Positions 21,703 through 31,894 of a stretch of 64,000 nt of DNA are shown here, one piece after another. Source of the stretch: Cafeteria roenbergensis. Its lineage: Eukaryota; Sar; Bigyra; Bicosoecida; Cafeteriaceae. Within the stretch, counting starts at the first letter, position 1, and each line of letters opens with the position of its first letter. The position numbers and the translations under genes were made by a program. The stretch is taken from positions 186,001 to 250,000 of the forward strand of contig VLTN01000002.1 of assembly GCA_008330645.1 (NCBI GenBank), written 5' to 3'. The notes under the pieces were generated by a model that worked only from the letters and a program-made list of their open reading frames with translations, was not told the DNA's origin and did no database searches.

Positions 21703-22507
21703 GCCGCCGCGCAGATGACACCGTTGGAAGGCGCTTCGTGAACCGGACAGCTGTTTGCCCGCTGCCCGTCCCCGCGGGGGGAGGGGGGCGGACGATGCGC
21801 GCTGGCCAGCCTCGCAACGGCGCCCGTGCCGAGCTGCCGGCGCGGGCGAAGGCGAGGCCTTGCTGTGCAGCGAGCTTGGAGTGCCGAGGATCCCCTTCGC
21901 GCTGCGAGACTGGAGGGAGTCAGATCGAGGACAGAGCTGCCGCTCCGGCCACGCAAGCCGAGGCGCGGAGGACGCTCCGCTCGCCGAGCCAAAGGTGCGC
22001 CAGGGGAAACCATGTCTAATGGCTTGCAGGGGCGGGCAAGTGCTTCGTCCGGGGGCGAACGGGGCGCCCGTAGTGCAGCCGCCCCAGACTGGGGCAAGGA
22101 AATTCGCGGCCATCTTGATGCGGATTCCGGAAGGTTCGCAGCACGGGCGAGCCCAGGCCCACAGGCCTCGTGCTGCACGCGAGCATTCCTCGGCATGAGT
22201 GGTCTTTGTGCGTTGCCGGCGTATGGCGCGGCGCTGACTGCGCGTTTGCCCTCGCGCATTGGGAGTTGCAATGGACTGCACGACCCGCAGACCTTGGCGC
22301 GCCCAGGCCACGCGCCGAAGGGGCCACGAAGGGAGGCACGCCGTACAACGCCGTGATGTCGGCCACGGCCGCACCGATCCAACGCGACTCGGCACCGAGC
22401 ACTGTTCGACCTCAAAGTTTGGCGCTAGCAACGCAGCACGCTGATCAGGTCCGGGAATCGGGATGCCCTCACTTGCCGGCGAGGCTCCGCCGGCTGGGCA
22501 CCGGGAC
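21703..22507. other. Upstream region of the kinase gene
   Basis: 805 bases lie between the kinase start and the last coding exon of isocitrate dehydrogenase, both on the minus strand. Open frames exist on both strands but none has a recognisable motif. It should include the kinase promoter and the 3' UTR of IDH. A 5' non-coding exon cannot be excluded. Confidence 0.4.
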
Positions 22508-24684
22508 TCAGGCTGCGAGCGGAAGGGAAGGGATCAAGGTCACACAAGCACGCCACGTGGTAAACAGAGACGGGGAGCTTCCACTCTTGCGCCTCGGGCC
22601 AGGCATGCTTGCAACAAAGGCAAACCAGACTCACCAGACGCCACCAGGGACTCAGTAAGGCGCTCGGCAAGCTTGTCGAGGAACTCGAAGGAGTTGAGCC
22701 AGTGGGTGCGCTCCATGCTGCGACACGCAGACGTCGGCGTCGCGAGGGGAACATTGGGGGGGGGGGGGGGGGGAGAGAGGATCGCGCAGGGAGCGCGGCG
22801 TTCCGAGCAGGCCACGGCAGCACAGGGCGGGGCAGCACAGGGCGGGGCAGAACAGGGCGGGGGGCTCACGCCTTGCCGTGGATGAGGAGGGCGAGATCCT
22901 TCGTCATGAAGCCCGCCTCGACAGTGCCGATGACGGCGGCCTCGAGGGCAGCCGCAAAGCCTGCGAGGCGCTCGTTGCCGTCGAGCTTGGCACGGTGCGC
23001 CAGGCCGCGGGACCACGCGAAGATTGACGCGATGGGGTTGGTGCTGGTCTCGCCGCCCTTCTGGTGCACGCGGTAGTGGCGGGTGACAGTGCCGTGGGCG
23101 GCCTCGGCCTCGATGGTTTTGCCATCAGGGCAGACGAGGACCGAGGTCATGAGGCCGAGGCTGCCGTAGCCCTGGGCAACGGTGTCGCTCTGCACGTCGC
23201 CGTCGTAGTTCTTGCAGGCCCAGACGAAGCCGCCCTCGCTCTTGAGGCAGTATGCGACCATGTCGTCGATGAGCCGGTGCTCGTACCACAGGCCGGCGGC
23301 CTCGTACTTGGCCTTGAACTCGGACTCGTACATGGCCTGGAAGATGTCCTTGAAGCGGCCGTCGTAGGCCTTGAGGATGGTGTTCTTGGTGCTCATGTAC
23401 AGGGGCATGCCGCGCTGGAGGGCGTACTCGAAGCAGGCCTTGGCGAAGCCCGTGATGGACTCGTCCGTGTTGTACATGGCCATGCCGACGCCGCCGGCGC
23501 CTTCAAAGTCGTACACGTCCATGGTCTGCGGGCCGGAGCCGTCGGCGGGGGTGAAGACCAGCTGCAGCTTGCCAGGGCCGGAGAACTTGGCATCAGTGGC
23601 CTTGTACTGGTCGCCAAAGGCGTGGCGACCGATAACCATGGGCTTGGTCCAGCCGGGCACAAGCCGAGGCACGTTCTTGATGAGGATGGGCTCGCGGAAC
23701 ACGGTGCCGCCGAGGATGTTGCGCAGCGTGCCGTTGGGGGACTTCCACATCTTCTTGAGGGAGAACTCGGTCACGCGGGCCTCGTCGGGGGTGATGGTGG
23801 CGCACTTGATGCCCACGTTGTGCTCCTTGATGGCCTCCGCGGCGTCCACGGTGACGCGGTCGTCCGTGGCATCACGGTTCTCGATGGAGAGGTCAAAGTA
23901 CTTGACATCCACGTCCACGAACGGGAACACGAGCTTCTCCTTGATCAGGCCCCAGATCTGCGGATCAGCGGCGGCAAAGCGGAATCACGCGCGAGGGCGG
24001 TGGCCCCCGCCACGGCTCGGCTCGGCTTGGCTCGGCTCGGAGCACCGACCTGCGCGTCCAAGGTGCGGAGGAAGGGCTGCCGAGCAGCGCGCGGCACGCG
24101 GCGTGCCGGCCGTAGCGGCAGCCTCACCACGCGGGTCATCTCGTCGCCATCGAGCTCAACCTGCGGTGGGGGACACGCAAGGGCGCGGGGCAAGGCGAGG
24201 CAGTGGCTGGGCAAGCATTCGCGACCCAGGTGCGGACCCTGCTCCGCGTCCCTCCCCCGGCCGCCGCGGCCATGCCTCCGCCTGAACGCCGCCAGCCACC
24301 CACGCCTACCCCGGCCGGAGGCAGGGCCGGAGCCGCCAGCAACTGGGCGCGCTCGGTGGCATGCGGGCATGCTCACCACGGACTTTTCCACGGCGATCTT
24401 CGTGAAGCCCGCGGGGGCAGCCACCTCGGAGGAGGCCTTGGGCCCAAAGCTGGGGGCAACACCAGCGGCAGCTGCGAGGGGGGGCGGGTACGGCCAGGGG
24501 TGGCGACCGCAGTCAGGCTTCGCGCGCCCAGGAAGCCGGAACATCAGCCACATCACCAAAAACGCATCAGCAAGCCCCAAGCTGGCCTGGAGGAGCCCCT
24601 TTGGTCAAACGCGCGCCCTCCGGGCGCGCACATCGCCAAGTCCCGCCGGGAGGGCAGCTCACAGGCAGTGGATGCGGCGGCCAT
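22508..24684 (-). CDS. IDH: NADP-dependent isocitrate dehydrogenase, six exons
   Basis: This gene converts isocitrate plus NADP to 2-oxoglutarate, CO2 and NADPH. Exons: 24684-24663 (22 nt), 24471-24377, 24160-24128 (33 nt), 23957-22870, 22717-22635 and 22512-22508 (CC plus TGA). They sum to 1326 nt and give 441 residues, the usual family length. Family motifs in order: [61 protein letters not shown] (substrate loop), [49 protein letters not shown] (NADP contact), NPIASIFAW and the C-terminal [12 protein letters not shown] helix. The exon-exon joins rebuild conserved motifs exactly, so the model is strong. The N-terminal 30 residues are Ala/Ser-rich with little basic charge, so compartment is unclear. 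Intron 4 contains an 18-G run. Confidence 0.93.
22756..22773 (+). repeat. 18-base G run in an IDH intron
   Basis: A pure G homopolymer lies inside the intron 22869-22718 of the IDH gene. On the transcribed strand it reads as C. Its length may be uncertain because homopolymers are prone to sequencing error. Confidence 0.8.
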
Positions 24685-24956
24685 GGCTGCGGGCAAGTCC
24701 TTGCAGGTGGCGATTGCGATCGAGGCCGGCGGCACATCCGCCACGGACTCCCTGCCCGGGGCTCTGCCGGCCGCGCGGTTGGACGCGGACTGCAGCAGCC
24801 TGCGGTTGCGCGGAAACTTGCCGCCACCCGCTCGTCGACCTCGTGGCTTTCGAAGGAGGCCAGAGAGCACCCACCCGGCTGCCTCCCCATCCCCCGCGCG
24901 CTGCCCAGGCGGCCGGTGCCCTGAGGCTCCTCCTGGGCGCAGGCATTGCGGCGCGG
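24685..24956. promoter_or_regulatory. Divergent promoter, IDH / EGF-like protein
   Basis: 272 bases lie between two divergent start codons. No specific element recognised; function inferred from position. Confidence 0.4.
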
Positions 24957-27412
24957 ATGCTGCAGGCAGGCGCCTTGCTGCTTTTCGCCGGGCTGGTCGC
25001 CGCGTCTTGCCCAAACGACTGCTCGGGCCACGGACGGTGTGGGGACCACGGCCGGTGCGCCTGCTTCGGCGATTGGTTCGCAGGAGACTGCTCCATGCGT
25101 GAGTGGCCGCCGCCGAAGCCCAGCTTCGTCGACGCCGCGCAGGTCGGCGTTTGTTGGTCGTGCAAAGCCCCAACCGATGTGCCTGCCCCACTTCCCGTGT
25201 TGCAGGACGGTGCCCGCGAGACGTGGCGTGGTCCGATGTGACCCTGCCAGACGGCACGGCCCACAACGTTGCCGAGTGTTCCAATCGAGGGACCTGCGAC
25301 TACACAACAGGCAAATGCACATGCGACGCGCTCTTCGAAGGCAAGGCTTGCCAGCGACGTGAGCCTCGTCGACGGAGCCGCGGTCACTTCGAGCAACCTG
25401 CGAGGCTGTGGTGTTTGCCGGCCCCGGCCCGCGCGCAATCGCTCGGCTGCATTCCACTTGCCACGTGCCCTGCCTGCTTGGTGCTCGCCATCGCCGCAGT
25501 CAAGTGCGCTGAGGATTGCGGGGACGCCGGCATCTGTCAGTCCCTCCACACGCGCTCCGAAGAGCTGGAGGCATCGGAGGGCCTCTTCCACTACTGGTCT
25601 CCCTGGGACGCTGAAAAGGTGTTTGGTTGCTCCTGCGACCAAGGTCATGCCGGCTACGCCTGCCAGCACTTGGCCTGCAGCAGGGGCACTGACCCCATGA
25701 CGGAGGCCCAGGCCTGGCCCACCATCGTGCTGCGGTGCGACTACGATCCTCAGTCGTCGCCGGACGTGGCGTTCCGGCTCAGCCGCGGAGGCAAGCACAG
25801 CGGCATCGTTCGAGCCAGCTCAACGGCGCACGACCTGAGACAGCAGCTGGAGGCAATGCCGGGGCTGGGCCGCGTCGAGGTGCGCATCGACAGCAAGTCA
25901 GGCAACCTCAGCACGGTCTGCGGAGCCCCGCAAGGCAACGGCAAGTCCGAGGGGGTTGTCGTCATCGGGCTGCGCGACAGGCCCCGCGACTCTCCCCCGC
26001 TTCTCCTAAAGCACGCCGACGGAAGACAGCTCGACGGCATGCTGGCGAACAAGATCGTGACTGCCACACGTGGCGAGGGCCTGGTCCGAGGAGGCGACAG
26101 CGATGCCGACGTTGTGGTGTCCAACACGGGCACTGTGGAGAGCGTGCCGTGCTCTGGCCGGGGCTTCTGCGAGGAAACTGGGCAGTGCATGTGCGCGGAG
26201 GGCTTCGGTTCGAGCGACGGCCACGGGGCGAGCGGCTCCCGCCCGGACTGCGGTTTCGCGATCGGCGGGAAGGACCAGGTGGCCGCGTGCCCGCGAAGCA
26301 CTCTCCACAGCGAGGTCCCATGCTCGGGGCACGGCCGCTGCACGGGCATGCCGTCGTGGCGCTGCGAGTGCGATGACGGCTGGATGGGGCCGGACTGCAG
26401 CATTCGGGGGTGTCCTTGGGGCAGATCGTGGTTCGACGTGCCGGTGATCGGCCCCAACGTGGCTCATCAGCCGTCCGAGTGCAGCGACATGGGCACCTGC
26501 GACCGTCTGACTGGACAGTGCGACTGCCGCGAGGGATTCGGGGGATCGGCCTGCGAAGTCATGGAGTGCCCCGGGACACGGCCGACGGAAGAAGCCGGAC
26601 GGGTCGCCGACAAGGAGGGGCGGAAGCAGGTGGCAGCGCCGTGCTCAGGGCACGGGCAGTGCCTGACGATGCGGAGGCTGGCGGATTTCGCCACGGACAA
26701 CGGCGTGCCGGTGTCGGTGGCCTATGGAGAAGATCGCGGCGACCCGCACCAGTGGGACAGCACAAGCGTGCGCGGCTGCAAGTGTGACGATGGGTGGGAG
26801 GGCCACGACTGCGGTCGGCGCTCCTGCCCCCGGGGAAATGACCCCGCAAACGACGGGTCGCCCGGGTCTGGGCAAAACAACGAGGAGCAGTCGCTGCAGT
26901 GCATTTTCGTCTCCGGCAACCCAGCGTTCCGGTTGGCTTTTCGAGGCGAGTCGTCGCAACTTATCCCGCACACTGCTTCGGAGGCGCAAGTCAAGGGCGC
27001 GCTGGAAGCGATGGGCACCATTGGCCGGGTCGAGGTCTCGTTCGGAGGCGCTGCACAGGCTTGTACGACAGGAGACGGCACTGCAATCGTCATCCACTTT
27101 GAGACAGAGCATGGGGACCTTCCGAACGTGACCGCCGTGTCGCAGGACGATCTCACGGCGGGAGTGCTCAAGATCAACGCCACAGCCACTGAGCTGGTCA
27201 GGGGAACAACAGAGACCGCGGAGTGCAATGACAGGGGGCTGTGCGACTACGGGATGGGGCAGTGCGTCTGCTTCCCGGGCTGGGGCTCAAGCGACGGCAC
27301 CAATCGCCCAGGGGTGACAGGGGACTGCGGGTACAGGGTGCCGTACAGCCTGCCCAAGGACAGGCAAGCCGCATGGCTCAGGCGACGGCGCCAAGTAGGG
27401 ATGGAAGAGTGA
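24957..27412 (+). CDS. Secreted EGF-like repeat protein
   Basis: Exons 24957-25098, 25206-25358 and 25500-27412 join in frame (phase 1 both times) to give 735 residues. A signal peptide (MLQAGALLLFAGLVAAS) leads directly into a first EGF-like module, CPNDCSGHGRCGDHGRCAC. Around seven more modules follow, many of the form CSGHGxC...CxCxxGWxGxxC, as in teneurin and tenascin EGF repeats. Between EGF modules lie two copies of a non-EGF repeat (about residues 235-340 and 585-680): FRLSRGGKHSG... and FRLAFRGESSQL..., each followed by LEAMxxxGRVEV. This matches the repeat of the FN3 protein at 1-3238. No transmembrane segment is seen at the C-terminus, so it is probably secreted or matrix-bound. Cysteine pairing is extensive. 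Ligand and role unknown. Confidence 0.86.
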
Positions 27413-27496
27413 GCGAGCTTGCTGTGTGACTGCCGCAACGTTGCTTCGCATCACGCCAAAGAAAGTTGCTCCGGATTGGTGGCACACAAACGCCGC

Positions 27497-30400
27497 TCAC
27501 GCCCTGAACCCGCCGGCATTCGCCCGCCCTGTGGGGCTCAAAGGCACCGCCTTGGGCGACGCGGGAACGTCGCTGCCGACGCTGCCACTGCTTGACTTGG
27601 TGCGAACGTGCCTGGGCTTGCCGGCTCTGGGCGCTGCGGGGAACCCGGTTGGCTCTGCCTTGATCCGCCGACCGTGCATGTCATAGCGCGAGCGAATGGC
27701 CGAGCCAGGGGTCGCTGCCCCGCGCGTGGCACCTGCTGCGGCGCGCCGCGCCCGTCGGACCGGCGTTCGGGCTTCCGAGCCCCCCCCAGCCGCCCCTTGC
27801 CGGCTGTGCGCCGGCACGTGCACGTGCACAGGCACAGGCACAGGCGCTGGCACACGAGGAGGCGACGCCGCTCGTGCGCCGGTCAACGCGGCTGTCTCGG
27901 CCAGTGCCGCAGTGTCTGTGCCGCGCCACAGCGCCATGCGTGCCAGCGCGTAGGCCGACGTGTTGGGTGAGGCCAGCGCGGCCTGGTGGCGCTGCAGGAA
28001 CGTGGCCGCCAGCCTTCCGGCTGGGGACCGCCCGTCCAGCAGGCTCGGCGACGACGCGATGCGCCGCGGGCGAGAGGCGTGCGCCCCCGCAATGGCAGCG
28101 TCCAGGACCCGGATCGGGGAGGGCGGACATCCGAGCGCCGAGGCCGAGACGTCGCTCTCCATACTGGAGGACGTTGCGGCCCGAGCCCGGGCCTGGCGAG
28201 ACCCGGCCTCTGAGCCGACTTCGCCAGCCACCACCATGCCGTGCCGGCTCCCGCCCCCGGCCCCGCTCGCGCCTCCGCTGGGCTGGGCAGAGCTCGAAGC
28301 TGCTCTCGCGGCAGCGGCGGCGGCTGCGGCGACCTGCGCCTCCGCAGCGGCGGCTTTGGCACCGGACGCAGCTGCCGCAGCCTCTGCTCGGCGGAGCCTG
28401 TCTTCAAGAGCGGAGATCCTTGCCTGCGCCTCGGTCAGCTGATCGCTGGTCTTCTTCAGCCGGCGCTTCAGCTTGGCAGACGCACCCGGCCCGGCGCCAG
28501 CCGAGCCAGCGGCCCGCACCGCCCTGGCCCGCTCGGCAAACTGAAGCGTCCGGAGGGTCTCCGGCGCGTCGGCAGCGTCTGGAGCGACGGCTGCGAGCAG
28601 CACGGTCGCGGCCCCGGGCCCGACTGCGTCAGACAGCACTGTCGTCAGCAGCGAGTCTCGCCATGGAACGTGCCCGCCGCCCTGCCCGGCACCCGCGGCG
28701 CCACCCGCCTTCCTGGCCTCGTCCCCCTTTGCAAGGGCCTGCATGACGTTGCCAAGGGCAGACAGGCTCTTGTTGATCGCGCCGGCCTCCTTGGCCCGGT
28801 CGGCCGCCTCCTGCTTGCCCATGGGGCCGCTCGCCGCAGACGCCGCCGGAGTCGAGGCGCCGTCCATCGCTCCTGTGCGCTTCAGCCGCTCGCTCCCAGC
28901 AAGGTCCGCGAGCACAAGCTTGCCCTCCGGCAGCAGCCTGCCCGCGTCAACCTCGTCCTCAATTGCCTGAGAGAGCGCACCCGACGAGACCGACGTCGCC
29001 CCAGCGGTGTTCGTGGAGTCTGTGCTCTGCCTGGACCGGTACAGCCCCAAGACCACCACGCAGTGGCTCCGGGAGGACGACGCGTTCATCGATGTTGATG
29101 AAGTGGCGCGGCGCGCCGCCACGGTGGCCAGAAGCCTCGCCCCGTCCGCCTCGCAGGTCACGGCAACTGCCACCGCACCAGGGAGCTCCACAGCCCCGTC
29201 GCGCCTGCGCGGCACGATCTTGCCCTCGATTGAGGACGAGCCGGAGCGCTGGTGGTGGTGCGCGTGGTGCTTGCCGCGCCCAGCAGCAGAGCCAGCAGCA
29301 GCCGCGCTGCCCAGCCCGTCTCGGAGCAGGTCGATGACTGCGTCGTTGTGGACCTCCACAGCGTTGACGCGCACCACCATCTCCCCGGACTGCACTCTCG
29401 CGTCCGCCAGCGCCATGGCAAGCGCCCTCGGGACCACCCCGCGCCCGGCCCTGGCCGCAAACTCGCCCTCCGCCCCAGCTGCGGCCCCGCTTCCGGCCGC
29501 CAGCCTCGCCGCGCCGCCCTCGAGCCCCATCGTGTGTGTCTTCCCAGAGCCCGTCTGCCCGTAGGCCAGCACGCACCCCACGCCCCCTTGAAGCGCGTGG
29601 GCCACAGCGGGCTCCGCCTCGTCCCACACGTGCGCCTGCGAGCACGACGGCCCGAGCACTCGGTCCACCGCAAAGTCGGCCGACGAGCCGGCAGCGCCGC
29701 TCACTGCCGACCGGAGCCGCACCGTTTCGACCCCGCTTGCAGACGGCCCGCTGACTCCGCCCTCGCGGCTGGACCCCGGCATCGCAATGGCCATCTCAGC
29801 CTCGGCCTCGGCCTCGCCGGCGCCGCCGCCCGCAGCGGCCCACCCGGCCCTCGGCGGCCGCACGCGAACGACGACCCGGACCCTCGCCCGCGACCGCAGC
29901 AGCTCGGCCTTGGCGACCATCGCCTCGGCCCGGTACAGCGCGACCGACGCCGCCCCTCGCGCCGCCGCCTGCTTCACGGCCCGGGCGGCCTCCCGCTGGA
30001 TCGTCTGCACGAAGAGCACGTGCTGCTGGCGCAGTGTCTGGACGTCGGCGGCGAGCGCTGCAGCGGCCATGGCCGCGGCCCGCGGAACGGGCGCGCGCGA
30101 CGCGCCCGCGGGCTCTGCCGCCGAGGCCACGATTGGCGATGCCATGCCGTCCGCCATCGCGCTCGGCCTGCGGCTCCGTCGGTCCGCAGAGCTGGATGGG
30201 ATTGACAGCGGGCGCAGGGCACTCCCAGTGGAGGAAGACCCGAGGCTGGCCCGAGACCGAGCGCGGGACAGGCGGCGGCCGGGTGATGGCCTAGCGATGG
30301 ACAGACGACCCCCCTGCATGGACCCAGCCCGGCGGAGCGAGGAGGGGCCTCCCGACCCCACGCGGTCCAGCGACGGCAGCCGGGCAGAGGAGCAGGTGGA

Positions 30401-31894
30401 GTCCCTGCCGGCGCCCGGCCCGGCCGGCCCCCCCACAGACCAGCGGGGCACCAGCGCCCCGGCGCGAGCGCCGGCCTCCGACGCCGCGGCAGACGCCGGG
30501 CGCGGGGAGCGGGCGGCTGCAGACACTGCTGCCACCGCGCCTGTCAGCATGGCGGCAGCGTAGCCGGGGAGGAGCAGCACGGTGCCCGGCAGCGCTGTCC
30601 CGCCTGGCGAAGTGAGCTGCTGCAGCGCGGCTGGCACGTCCTCGTCGTCGGGCTCGTCGCCGTCGTCGGCTTTGCTGCCTGCATGGCCGCCGGCGGAGGC
30701 GACGGCTTCTGCCGCAGCCTCCAGCTCTGCCTCAGAGGCAAGCCAGGAGTCGTCCGGGGGGTCGGTCACGAACCCGCAGGCGAGGGCCGCGGGCTCTCCC
30801 GGCCGACCCGCCGCCACCGCCCTGACGAGGCTGAAGCAAGTCGACCAGAACAGGTTCGCGCGCTCCTCCCTCAGACGGTGGAGGTGGCCGTGGGCAGCGC
30901 CCTCGTGCGCCACCACACCGCGAATCTCGCGCGCGATGGCAGCGGGGCCGAGGACCTCCACCCACACGCCATCGGCGGTGTCCGCTGCCGCGGCAGAGGC
31001 AGGCACCACGCAGAGCCGCGGCACCATTTGGCTCCCACACGAGGCGCAGGGCACAGAGTAGCTAACCCCGCCCCCGCCCCCGCCCCCGCCTCCGCCGCTG
31101 CCGCTGCCGCCCGCGCCCGTCGTCGGGGCGCCGGGGTCGGAGGCTCTCTTTCCCGGATCAGCCCGGCTTGCACGCGCGACCGCTCTGGCGGCAGCGGTGT
31201 AGGTCGAGTCCTCGCCGCACCTGTGGCACGAGCAGCCGGCGCCCCGCTCCGCGCGCAGCCCGGCGGGTCGCAGCACCGCGTTGAGCGTCTCGAGGTCCGG
31301 GTCGCGGTCTGCAGCGGCCGCCCCCGCTCGGGGCCCAGCACCTGCAGAGCCGTCCTTCGAGGCGCGGAAACCCTCCCCGCCCTCGGCCTCCTCGTCCCCG
31401 TCCTCCTCCTCATCGCCGCTGATTGCGGAGCCGGCGCTGGCGAGCAGAGCACCCGCCGACGTCACCGCCACGGCAGTCAGCCCCGACATGGCCAGAGCGC
31501 GAACAAGCCTGCTCTGCGCCTCCAGGAGGCCAGCGACGGGGCTGCCGCCGGCGGCGGCGGCGGCGAGCTCAAGCAGCGCCCTGTGGGCCTCGAACACCGC
31601 CCGCACGTCGCCTGCGAGACACGCCGCCTCAGCCGCCGCCGCAAGCGCTGCCGGCCGCCGACGACCTTCCGCTGCCTCGGCAGCCGCCCCTGCCTGCTCT
31701 GCCAGCTCTGCCACGCTGCTCGCGAACACCGGGTTGCATGGCCGGGACCAAGCGTCGTGCGGCAGTGCGGCGGCGGGGACTGGGACGCCGGCCCCGACAG
31801 CGTCGCTCGCGCTCCGTGCCGACACGCCCGACGAGAACGCGCTCTGGCCCGCGCGATGGCCTCTCCTGCTGGTGGGAGAGAAGATCGGGCTCAT
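27497..31894 (-). CDS. Kinesin motor module with DENND4-like C-terminal region (probably 3' part of a DENN-kinesin gene)
   Basis: From the ATG at 31894 the frame is open for 1465 residues. Residues about 40-140 are Ala-rich helices, like the repeats after DENN domains in DENND4. Then come two Cys pairs (CSCHRC near 225, CASCG near 285) and a segment, LGPAAIAREIRGVVAHEG...LFWSTCFSLVRAV, that aligns with the conserved C-terminal region of DENND4. A Ser/Arg linker and a helix lead into a complete kinesin motor (about 672-1123): RVRVVVRVRPP, P-loop GQTGSGKTHTMG, VNAVEVHNDAVIDLL, NASSSRSH, LADLAGSERLKRTGA, INKSLSALGNVMQAL, LRTLQFAERARAV. A coiled coil (KLKRRLKKTSDQLTEAQARI) and a disordered tail follow. 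Kinesin class unclear; the neck helix before the motor recalls kinesin-14. A DENND4-type segment inside this frame argues it belongs to the same gene as the DENN module upstream. Confidence 0.85.
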   Translation of the reverse strand: MSPIFSPTSRRGHRAGQSAFSSGVSARSASDAVGAGVPVPAAALPHDAWSRPCNPVFASSVAELAEQAGAAAEAAEGRRRPAALAAAAEAACLAGDVRAVFEAHRALLELAAAAAGGSPVAGLLEAQSRLVRALAMSGLTAVAVTSAGALLASAGSAISGDEEEDGDEEAEGGEGFRASKDGSAGAGPRAGAAAADRDPDLETLNAVLRPAGLRAERGAGCSCHRCGEDSTYTAAARAVARASRADPGKRASDPGAPTTGAGGSGSGGGGGGGGGGVSYSVPCASCGSQMVPRLCVVPASAAAADTADGVWVEVLGPAAIAREIRGVVAHEGAAHGHLHRLREERANLFWSTCFSLVRAVAAGRPGEPAALACGFVTDPPDDSWLASEAELEAAAEAVASAGGHAGSKADDGDEPDDEDVPAALQQLTSPGGTALPGTVLLLPGYAAAMLTGAVAAVSAAARSPRPASAAASEAGARAGALVPRWSVGGPAGPGAGRDSTCSSARLPSLDRVGSGGPSSLRRAGSMQGGRLSIARPSPGRRLSRARSRASLGSSSTGSALRPLSIPSSSADRRSRRPSAMADGMASPIVASAAEPAGASRAPVPRAAAMAAAALAADVQTLRQQHVLFVQTIQREAARAVKQAAARGAASVALYRAEAMVAKAELLRSRARVRVVVRVRPPRAGWAAAGGGAGEAEAEAEMAIAMPGSSREGGVSGPSASGVETVRLRSAVSGAAGSSADFAVDRVLGPSCSQAHVWDEAEPAVAHALQGGVGCVLAYGQTGSGKTHTMGLEGGAARLAAGSGAAAGAEGEFAARAGRGVVPRALAMALADARVQSGEMVVRVNAVEVHNDAVIDLLRDGLGSAAAAGSAAGRGKHHAHHHQRSGSSSIEGKIVPRRRDGAVELPGAVAVAVTCEADGARLLATVAARRATSSTSMNASSSRSHCVVVLGLYRSRQSTDSTNTAGATSVSSGALSQAIEDEVDAGRLLPEGKLVLADLAGSERLKRTGAMDGASTPAASAASGPMGKQEAADRAKEAGAINKSLSALGNVMQALAKGDEARKAGGAAGAGQGGGHVPWRDSLLTTVLSDAVGPGAATVLLAAVAPDAADAPETLRTLQFAERARAVRAAGSAGAGPGASAKLKRRLKKTSDQLTEAQARISALEDRLRRAEAAAAASGAKAAAAEAQVAAAAAAAARAASSSAQPSGGASGAGGGSRHGMVVAGEVGSEAGSRQARARAATSSSMESDVSASALGCPPSPIRVLDAAIAGAHASRPRRIASSPSLLDGRSPAGRLAATFLQRHQAALASPNTSAYALARMALWRGTDTAALAETAALTGARAASPPRVPAPVPVPVHVHVPAHSRQGAAGGGSEARTPVRRARRAAAGATRGAATPGSAIRSRYDMHGRRIKAEPTGFPAAPRAGKPRHVRTKSSSGSVGSDVPASPKAVPLSPTGRANAGGFRA

